Shown here in pieces: positions 26,999-33,162 of a stretch of 64,000 bases of DNA; positions within the stretch are counted from its first letter, which is position 1, and each line of letters opens with the position of its first letter. Source of the stretch: Fibrobacter sp. (lineage in GTDB: Bacteria; Fibrobacterota; Fibrobacteria; Fibrobacterales; Fibrobacteraceae); the NCBI GenBank assembly GCA_017526585.1, contig JAFXRC010000003.1, positions 1 to 64,000 of the forward strand. The letters are read 5' to 3'. A model generated the notes under the pieces. It was not told the DNA's origin, did no database searches, and worked only from the letters and a program-made list of their open reading frames with translations. The position numbers and the translations under genes were made by a program.

Positions 26999-27209
26999 TC
27001 TCGACCATTTCCTTAGACGAGAACGAGGCGAACGCTCACGCAGACATGCCGTTTTACGGCGTGTTTCAGTTTGCTATACCGACACATTGTCGGTCTTTGG
27101 TCGTACGACCAAGGGCAACAGCCCTTTGGGGGCGTGGGTCGTTTGCGTTTATCGTCTAAAGGCTGTCGAGAGCCCCACACAGATAAATGCAACGACTTAC
27201 GCCTTTTTT
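26999..27209 (+). promoter_or_regulatory. Structured leader RNA with two mutually exclusive folds (candidate riboswitch/attenuator)
   Basis: Fold 1 (antiterminator). P1 pairs 26999-27005 with 27165-27171 (7 bp) and 27011-27020 with 27152-27162 (10 bp, one bulge). P2 pairs 27028-27034 with 27140-27146 and 27037-27041 with 27132-27136. Inside P2 are hairpins at 27044-27064 (8 bp), 27078-27094 (7 bp, CAT loop), 27097-27112 (TTGGTC/GACCAA) and 27113-27124 (GGGC/GCCC). Fold 2 is the terminator entry below, which uses the P1 and P2 3' strands. A TATCTTT box at 26952-26958 could be the promoter. I recognise no known riboswitch or T-box consensus. An independent small RNA with its own terminator is the main alternative. 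Confidence 0.7.
27131..27209 (+). terminator. Leader terminator competing with the antiterminator helices
   Basis: 27131-27153 pairs with 27182-27203: 22 bp with three G-U pairs and a single bulged T (27144), followed by T6 (27204-27209). The loop holds a small GGCT/AGCC hairpin (27161-27164 with 27171-27174). It ends 74 nt before the lipoprotein ATG. Confidence 0.85.
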
Positions 27210-27255
27210 GTATTCACACAAAAATTCGGCTTAAATCTTTATCGGCAGGGGCGAA

Positions 27256-27278
27256 CTCCGGATTTTTAAACACGGAGG
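27256..27278 (+). promoter_or_regulatory. Shine-Dalgarno with a facing anti-SD hairpin
   Basis: The GGAGG (27274-27278) lies 5 nt before the ATG at 27284. CTCCG (27256-27260) can pair with CGGAG (27273-27277) across a 12-nt loop, masking most of the ribosome binding site. Confidence 0.45.
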
Positions 27279-27283
27279 CTGTC

Positions 27284-29929
27284 ATGGCTACAAATCATGC
27301 ATCCAGGGTTATCGCGAGTGTCGCGATTGGGTTTATCTTCTTCCTCGCCGCTTGCGGTGACGAAGAAGCATCTGGGTATGTCACAAATATCAACCAGACG
27401 GGTGTGGATGTGGTGGCATCTGTGGATGAACTCCCCAAGTGTCAAAAGGATAACGAGGGTTATCTGGTCTTTGTGAAGGGAGAAAACACTGCGCGAATTT
27501 GCGTAGACGGCAAGTGGTTTTCTATAAAGGACTCTTCGGACAACGGCGACATTAGCTGCTCCACCAAGGAACTAAAGGATGGTTCAGGGCTTAAAATTGT
27601 ATGCAATGGCGACAGTATTGGCGTGGTGCTGAACGGCGCGGCAGGCAAGGATGGTACAGATGGTAAAAATGGAACCGATGGCAAGAACGGTGATGATGGA
27701 GCAAGTTGTGCCGTTACGGAACAGACTGATTCTTATGTCAACATCAAATGCGGTGACAAGAACTTGACTCTGAATCTGGGCGAGGGTGACGGTGTGGTGA
27801 GCGTTGATACGAGTGGACTTGATTCCGAAAAGATTGCTATTTCGCTCGACACCTTGTCCGGTGTTTCGCAGAAGGGGCCATTCCTGAAGGGCTCCATGGT
27901 TTACTTGTATGAACTTTCTGATGGTCGCACCCTTAAGCAGACGAATGGAAACTTTATGAGTGAAATTACGAGCGATGACGGTCGTTTTGGGTTTGCTGCT
28001 CGTAATTTGATGAGTCAGTACGCCCTAATCATGGTGGACGGCAAGTACCGTAACGAAGTGACTGGTGATCCGACGACTACGACGATTCGCCTGCAAGCGT
28101 ATACGGATGTGCTCAGTCGCAAGAAGGCGAATGTGAACTTGTTGACACACCTAGAGAAGAATCGTGTGTATTACCTAGTAACGCAAGAAAAGAAACGCTT
28201 CAAGGTGGCGAAACACCAGGCTCAGATGGAGATTCTTGACGCATTCCATATCGATACGACGGGAATCAACAAGTCGTCGGAGGATTTGAATGTATTCGGC
28301 AGTTCCGATGCAGATGCGGCTCTTCTTGCTATCTCTATATTATTACAGCGGGATTCCAGTGAGACGGAACTTTCCGTGCTGCTGACCGACATGGCAAGCG
28401 ACATGGAAAAGGACGGCAAATGGGATAACTCGGTGACAAAGGCAAGTGTTGCAGAATGGGCGGCAACAATGGATTCTTCCGTTTCTACATCAACAAGTAA
28501 ACTAGCGGATTTCCGTAGCCATGTGAAAGACTGGAAACTCGGTGGCGATAATGTTCCCAACTTTGAGAAGTTTATCCGAAAGTTTTGGAGTAAGGAACTC
28601 GGCCTTGGCGTGTGTGGCGACAAGGATAATCCTGTCGGAACAATGAAGAATGTGTCAAACCCAAAGGCTTCCAGATACTACGCGTCGGGCTACACCGATG
28701 CGGGCAACAAGGTTCGCTTCATCTGTGATGACGCAAGCCTTTCCAGGTGGCGCGCTGCGACAGACATTGAGAAAGATACTATGGGATGGGCTAGAGAATT
28801 CAAGAACGCCAAGGATGGTGATGTCCATAACGGCAAGGTGAACTCTAATGTGACTTATGTCTATGAAAACAAGAACTGGCGCTTGGGAACGGAAGTAGAT
28901 AGTCTGTTGTTCAATGCCGGTGGCAAGGGGTGCATTAAAAATGGCGATACCTCAACCGTCAAATACAACGATGAGTATTATGTTTGTACAGCGCAGTCGA
29001 ACGGCAGTATACCGCACAAGTGGGTAGTAGCTCCGCCTTTCTATAACGATACTTACGAGTCGCGAGACAGTTGTTCGAAGAATGGCAAGTACAGTGATGG
29101 TACAATCCTTGTGGGCCGTGTGAATACGGGGAATAAGTATGTATGTGACAATGGAGAATTTAGGGTAGCAAAAAAACTTGAAATCGATGGAGGCAAGGGG
29201 TGTACGAGTTATAATCCTAGAGAATTATATGTTCTAAAGCATCAATATTCTTACTACAAGTGTACAGAATCTGGCTGGGAGTTTACTCTAGAAAAACTGA
29301 ACATAGATTCGATTTCCTATGGCGGTCAAACCTACAGGACAATTGGCATCAAGACTCAGAACTGGATGGCGGAAAACTTGAATTATGAAGTCGCAAACAG
29401 CTATTGCTATGATGGTTTTGCCGACAGCTGTGCGAAGTATGGCCGCCTTTATACCTGGGCTGCGGCGGTAGGCAAGTCCGAAGAAGAATGCGGTTATGGT
29501 AAAGTTTGCGGCCTCTCCGGTGTGGTGCGTGGAATTTGTCCCGAAGGTTGGCATCTGCCTAGCAGCAGCGAATGGGAAACCCTGTATTCTGCCATAGGCG
29601 GCAGCCCATATGCGATGCAGGCGAAGAATGTAACCGAATGGCCTTATGCGACAGATGCCTATGGTTTTTCCGCCCTCCCAGCCGGAACCCGTGCTGGACA
29701 AGAATGCATATGGGATAATACCTGTAATTTCGAAGACATTTCTAATTTTTACTTCTATGGCATTGGCTCTTTATCTGTCTTCTTGGCTACAACAACTGAT
29801 GACTATGATGTTCCCTTCTCGTGTAAATTGTATTCTACAAGAGCGAAACTCTCCTACTGGGAAGACGATGGCTGGGCTGTTCCCAAATCTTCCGGATTTT
29901 CTGTTCGTTGTCTCCAAGATGAACCATAA
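27284..29929 (+). CDS. FISUMP-domain surface lipoprotein
   Basis: 881 aa. The start at 27284 is set by GGAGG and by the signal peptide; frames extending upstream run through the structured leader. The lipobox is LAAC with Cys24. Residues 121-141 are seven collagen-like G-X-Y triplets (GKDGTDGKNGTDG...). A large middle part (about 160-500) has a repeat-free domain starting SGVSQKGPFLKGSMVYLYEL. Cys-rich short repeats follow (about 510-670). Residues 679-881 are the FISUMP domain (TIGR02145 type): YRTIGIKTQNWMAENLNY, CPEGWHLPSSSEWETL and DAYGFSALPAGTR. Probably a cell-surface protein; the ligand is unknown. It is the first gene of the accessory block. Confidence 0.9.
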   Translation: MATNHASRVIASVAIGFIFFLAACGDEEASGYVTNINQTGVDVVASVDELPKCQKDNEGYLVFVKGENTARICVDGKWFSIKDSSDNGDISCSTKELKDGSGLKIVCNGDSIGVVLNGAAGKDGTDGKNGTDGKNGDDGASCAVTEQTDSYVNIKCGDKNLTLNLGEGDGVVSVDTSGLDSEKIAISLDTLSGVSQKGPFLKGSMVYLYELSDGRTLKQTNGNFMSEITSDDGRFGFAARNLMSQYALIMVDGKYRNEVTGDPTTTTIRLQAYTDVLSRKKANVNLLTHLEKNRVYYLVTQEKKRFKVAKHQAQMEILDAFHIDTTGINKSSEDLNVFGSSDADAALLAISILLQRDSSETELSVLLTDMASDMEKDGKWDNSVTKASVAEWAATMDSSVSTSTSKLADFRSHVKDWKLGGDNVPNFEKFIRKFWSKELGLGVCGDKDNPVGTMKNVSNPKASRYYASGYTDAGNKVRFICDDASLSRWRAATDIEKDTMGWAREFKNAKDGDVHNGKVNSNVTYVYENKNWRLGTEVDSLLFNAGGKGCIKNGDTSTVKYNDEYYVCTAQSNGSIPHKWVVAPPFYNDTYESRDSCSKNGKYSDGTILVGRVNTGNKYVCDNGEFRVAKKLEIDGGKGCTSYNPRELYVLKHQYSYYKCTESGWEFTLEKLNIDSISYGGQTYRTIGIKTQNWMAENLNYEVANSYCYDGFADSCAKYGRLYTWAAAVGKSEEECGYGKVCGLSGVVRGICPEGWHLPSSSEWETLYSAIGGSPYAMQAKNVTEWPYATDAYGFSALPAGTRAGQECIWDNTCNFEDISNFYFYGIGSLSVFLATTTDDYDVPFSCKLYSTRAKLSYWEDDGWAVPKSSGFSVRCLQDEP

Positions 29930-29991
29930 GGCACTTGCGCATCACGAAAACTTATAACACACCCAACAACCCAAAAACAAAGGAGCTAAAA

Positions 29992-30912
29992 ATGTTTTTT
30001 TATTTTTTTCCTTTTTATCAGAATAAAGAAACAATTCCAAGCACCTTCTATAAGTTTGTCAAAGACGATGATGGACATAAGGCGTTAAAGAGCATTTGTG
30101 AAGGGTTCGTAAAATTTTCCCGAATTACGGATATGAATGATTCCTCTGAGGAATGTGCCTTTGCAAATTATGAAGAGTATTGTAAGACAGTAAGGAAAAT
30201 TTTTAATGAAGGTTGTTCTCAAGACGATTTTCAAATGCTGAGCAAACATTATGACTTGATTGACAAGATTTTCCCTGAATTAAAAATGAAGGATAGAAAG
30301 AATTTCTTTATGCAATGGGCTAGGGTTTTGTGTGGAAAAGATCTGCCAAGCATAATTGGTGGTAGAATTGACACTCAATTGATTCAAAATGCTGACTTTT
30401 TTGACAATTTGGAAAATCTTTTTAAACTTGTCCATAAAAACATCTTGAATAAGGTTGGTGCCTTTTGCGTCACATCCCTATTAGATAATTATCCGATGTG
30501 GACTCATTATGCTGATTATGCACAAGGCTTTGCTGTTGAATTTAAAAATCTACATCAACGCTTCAATGGCGATGGTACAGGTATTTTGCATCAGTTGGAT
30601 GCGGTCCATTATTTTGATGAAAGAAAGTCGACCCCTACAAAACCATCCGATTTATCGGAAATTTTCCGTACGAAATTGACAGACTGGAAACATGAAAAAG
30701 AATACAGAATAGTCGAATGTCTTTCAGAGTGTGAAAAAGGCGACAAATCACAGTATTTTTATCCAGTTGGTCGCGAATATATCAGTCGCATCATTGTTGG
30801 TTGGAAATGTTCAGATGTCCGTTTTAAGGAAATCAAAAGAATCACTGACGAAGCCGGCATTGAAGTTATTCGATTGAAAATCGATGAACACGGAAAAATT
30901 GTCCCAGCATAA
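29992..30912 (+). CDS. DUF2971 protein
   Basis: 306 aa. The start at 29992 is supported by AGGAG (29981-29985). The DUF2971 pattern is visible: an early FYKFVK...FVKFSRITDMNDSSEE block, then FCVTSLLDNYPMWTHYADYAQGFAVEF, then KLTDWKHEKEYRIVE. No catalytic role is established for the family. The coding sequence is much richer in AT than the housekeeping genes around it (frequent TTT, GAT, ATT and AAA codons), which suggests recent transfer. It follows the FISUMP lipoprotein by 62 nt. Confidence 0.85.
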   Translation: MFFYFFPFYQNKETIPSTFYKFVKDDDGHKALKSICEGFVKFSRITDMNDSSEECAFANYEEYCKTVRKIFNEGCSQDDFQMLSKHYDLIDKIFPELKMKDRKNFFMQWARVLCGKDLPSIIGGRIDTQLIQNADFFDNLENLFKLVHKNILNKVGAFCVTSLLDNYPMWTHYADYAQGFAVEFKNLHQRFNGDGTGILHQLDAVHYFDERKSTPTKPSDLSEIFRTKLTDWKHEKEYRIVECLSECEKGDKSQYFYPVGREYISRIIVGWKCSDVRFKEIKRITDEAGIEVIRLKIDEHGKIVPA

Positions 30913-30940
30913 AAAAGCGAGACAAAAATCTTGTCTCGCT
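30911..30940 (-). terminator. Terminator for the minus-strand Rpn fragment
   Basis: AGCGAGACAA (30916-30925) pairs with TTGTCTCGCT (30931-30940). On the minus strand T6 follows. The plus strand has no T-tract after it. Confidence 0.75.
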
Positions 30941-30960
30941 ATAGGTCTGTAGAGATGTTA

Positions 30961-30986
30961 GGGAATCCCGCCTGCACGGGAATGAC
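30961..30986. repeat. Small palindromic repeat (TCCCGCCTGCACGGGAATGAC type)
   Basis: TCCCG (30966-30970) and CGGGA (30977-30981) flank CCTGCA, then ATGAC. From general knowledge similar short elements are dispersed in many bacterial genomes. It separates the DUF2971 gene from the Rpn remnant. Confidence 0.5.
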
Positions 30987-31000
30987 ATTAATTACTAAGA

Positions 31001-31504
31001 CTACTTTTTAAGAGCATCGAGCCTAGCCTTTGCCTCGGCAATCTTTTCCGGCGGAAGGCCCATGTCTTTCAACACGCTGATTGCATCAGCGTGACCTTCG
31101 TCTTTGCCTTCAAATTTTCCTTCATCACGAGCTTTTTCGGCTTTTTTCTCTGCTTCAGCAATCTGCTTACGGAAATAGTCTCCGGCACTTTCAAAGCCGT
31201 ATTTTTGTCCAATGCTTACGAATGCCATGTCTAGCTCCTTGAAAATGTCCCTGCCGAGATACTCCATCAAATATATATTTATTTTCTGCCAAAGGCAAGA
31301 CGCCTCGTCGCGGGGCAATTTTCGCAATTTTTCGTTGAATTGCGGTAGAGTTTCAAGCAATTTGTCTTTGTTGTACGCGTATTTCATTGCAATAATCCCC
31401 ATACCGGTAGCGATATCTTCGCAAGCGAGACAATCGCTGTCGGGAATATCCGCCATGTTCACAAAGGCATGCATGAACGGCAGCATGGAAGGCTGGTAGT
31501 CTTC
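31001..31504 (-). pseudogene. 5'-truncated Rpn-family nuclease (PD-(D/E)XK transposase-like) remnant
   Basis: The readable frame (about 168 residues) matches only the C-terminal half of Rpn/YhgA-like proteins. MLPFMHAFVNMADIPDSDCL and IATGMGIIAMKYAYNKDKL correspond to the YPFKVEFLDV and FTLVALTAMKYIWN segments of the intact copy at 31876-32880. It ends with a Lys/Glu-rich coiled tail (AEAEKKAEKARDEGKFEGKDEGHADA) and VLKDMGLPPEKI. The catalytic N-terminal half is missing. Homology stops at about 31505, close to where a FISUMP fragment on the other strand begins. Confidence 0.75.
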
Positions 31505-31519
31505 AATTCTGTTATGAAG

Positions 31520-31783
31520 AACAGCGCCAACATGATGCAAGCGATGGGCTTTGCTGGCGAGACCAGTGCGAAAGACGCTTACGGATTTTCAGCGCTTCCT
31601 GCCGGTCGATTCGATGGTCAAATCGACATTGGTCTCTCCGCCCATTTCTGGAGTTCTTCTGAGTCTAGTATTCGTTTAGCCAATGTCTGGAGCATGACTG
31701 CGAGCGCAGCGCTTCTCAGCGAAATCCAGAAACACTACGGGATATCAGTTCGATGCATAAAGGATAAACCCGAAGCCCCCTAG
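31520..31783 (+). pseudogene. 5'-truncated FISUMP-domain gene remnant
   Basis: The frame reads NMMQAMG...DAYGFSALPAGRFDGQ...AHFWSSSESS...YGISVRCIKDKPEAP. This is the last third of a FISUMP domain and closely parallels the C-terminus of the intact lipoprotein at 29.6-29.9 kb, with a normal stop. The signal peptide, lipobox and the start of the domain are gone. Confidence 0.75.
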
Positions 31784-31825
31784 CCATCATTATACCAAAA
31801 GGCGGGCCTCCGTAGAACTTAACAT

Positions 31826-31860
31826 AAAAACTGGCCCCATAAGGACCAGTTTTTCTTTTT
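31826..31860. terminator. Bidirectional terminator
   Basis: AAAAACTGG (31826-31834) and CCAGTTTTT (31846-31854) with an 11-nt loop and further T residues. It serves the FISUMP remnant and the Rpn gene. Confidence 0.85.
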
Positions 31861-31875
31861 TGAATATCTGTAGGC

Positions 31876-32880
31876 TTATTTAATTGCCCGCATTGCAGCA
31901 ATCACGTCTTCCGGGATGTTCTGAGAACGGAGATAATCCTCCCTTCTTGAGTCACGAGCTGCAATCTCTGCTTCGCTCTTTTCGCGTTCTTGCTTAGCAC
32001 CTTTTTCGATACCAACATTCACGAAGTGCTCGGCGAATGTCTCGTATCCCTTGTTCGCGACAATTTCAGGTCTGTCCATCTTGAGGTTCCCCCGCTTGTA
32101 AGGCCACTTCCACAGGAAATATGAAAGCGCCTGCTTGATGAAATCCCTTCCCTTGTCCGTATTCTGCCACTTGAGCAGACGCATCGCAGCCTCGCGGAAG
32201 GTAGCCGAGAACTGCTCCGCATTCCAAATATACTTCATCGCAGTAAGTGCGACAAGAGTAAACGGCGAAAAATCCTTCAGTTCCTTGTCATCAATTGCAT
32301 GCCCCACATCCAAGAATTCCACCTTGAAGGGGTATCCGATGTCGTGATAGAATTCGGGATATTCGGCATAGTGCGTCTCCGAAAGCGGATTCCAATCGTT
32401 TTCGCCGTTATAAACGATGAAGGCAACCACCGGCACATCTTTCTTGCGTTCCAGATACAAATGATGGTAGTATTCCGATATTTGCTTCATCACTTCGCTG
32501 TCCTCGCTGGACTTGTGTTCGGCAATAATACCCACATAGAGCGCCGCGGTACCACCGTCCTTGATTTGCGCTTCAAATACAAGGTCGGAGTAGCCCACAT
32601 GCTTGTCACTGGAGAAGTTCTCGCTTGCGCCATGGAGCGTCGACAGATCGATGGTGTCGAGGAAAGCCTTGAGCGTCGGGTTATGGCGCGAGAATAGAGT
32701 CAATAGTTCCGCCATGCGCTCCGGGTCCGCAAACGCAAAGCGCAAAAAACGGTCATGAGTGAAGTTGCTTTCGCCCTCGACAGAATCCAAAATGACCTGG
32801 AATTCGTGAGCAATATCGCGAATGACGGAATCCGGAGACTCCTGCGGGGTGTTGTTTTCAATACTTTCTTTTTCTGACAT
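31876..32880 (-). CDS. Rpn-family recombination-promoting nuclease / putative transposase
   Basis: 334 aa. PD-(D/E)XK fold: D99 (GYSDLVFEAQ) and E121-x-K123 (IIAEHKSS) give an intact catalytic triad. Rpn proteins of E. coli are DNA endonucleases linked to RecA-independent recombination, and the family is also annotated as transposase_31. The C-terminal region ends with a charged coil (EKGAKQEREKSEAEIAARDSRRED) and IPEDVIAAMRAIK. No terminal repeats or target duplications of an insertion sequence are obvious. A second, truncated family member lies 0.4 kb away. Confidence 0.88.
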   Translation of the reverse strand: MSEKESIENNTPQESPDSVIRDIAHEFQVILDSVEGESNFTHDRFLRFAFADPERMAELLTLFSRHNPTLKAFLDTIDLSTLHGASENFSSDKHVGYSDLVFEAQIKDGGTAALYVGIIAEHKSSEDSEVMKQISEYYHHLYLERKKDVPVVAFIVYNGENDWNPLSETHYAEYPEFYHDIGYPFKVEFLDVGHAIDDKELKDFSPFTLVALTAMKYIWNAEQFSATFREAAMRLLKWQNTDKGRDFIKQALSYFLWKWPYKRGNLKMDRPEIVANKGYETFAEHFVNVGIEKGAKQEREKSEAEIAARDSRREDYLRSQNIPEDVIAAMRAIK

Positions 32881-33162
32881 TAGCGTGTCCTTGTTTTAGA
32901 GAGGTTCTATATACCTTACACGCTTTTTTGGGGGTATTTGTTGCCATTTTTCGGAAATATTTTTTTCTTTTTACATTGCTTTTTGACGCCTCCGGCGTCC
33001 GTGACTGCGGCTCAAATATGCGAAACCAAGGTTTCGCGCATTGCTCGCCTTGCACTCTTTTACTAAATTGGCGCTCCTTCAGAGCGCATTTAGTACGGCT
33101 CGGCCATGTCAAAGTAACAAGTTACTTTGCCGCGGCGCTCGCCTTTTACTAAATTTGTGGCC
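32881..33162. repeat. Intergenic block with variable-palindrome units B1 and B2
   Basis: B1: CGAAACC-AA-GGTTTCG (33021-33036). B2: CAAAGTAAC-AA-GTTACTTTG (33110-33129). Both are preceded by CGGCTC...ATG and followed by GCTCGCC and TTTTACTAAATT(T)G, but the palindrome arms share no sequence. Between them a long imperfect hairpin (33061-33095) pairs TACTAAAT with ATTTAGTA and GCGCTC with GAGCGC. The block ends in the metG promoter box. Confidence 0.65.
33150..33156 (+). promoter_or_regulatory. TAnnTTT promoter box of metG
   Basis: TAAATTT(G) ends 6 nt before the ATG. A TTTG at 33126-33129 sits 20 nt upstream, the Bacteroidetes -33/-7 geometry, and forms the end of palindrome B2. Confidence 0.6.

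Noticed and set aside
27071-27283. N-terminal extension of the FISUMP lipoprotein
   Set aside because: It would translate the structured leader and terminator. The ATG at 27284 has a GGAGG and starts a proper signal peptide.
31876-32880. Complete insertion sequence
   Set aside because: The Rpn gene resembles transposase_31 annotations, but no terminal inverted repeats or target duplications were seen around it.
33127-33162. Earlier metG start
   Set aside because: It contains the promoter box TAAATTTG. The usual MetRS N-terminus (MKNFYVTTPIYYVN) begins at 33163.
26697-33162. attL/attR of an integrated island
   Set aside because: No second copy of the tRNA 3' end and no integrase gene were found.
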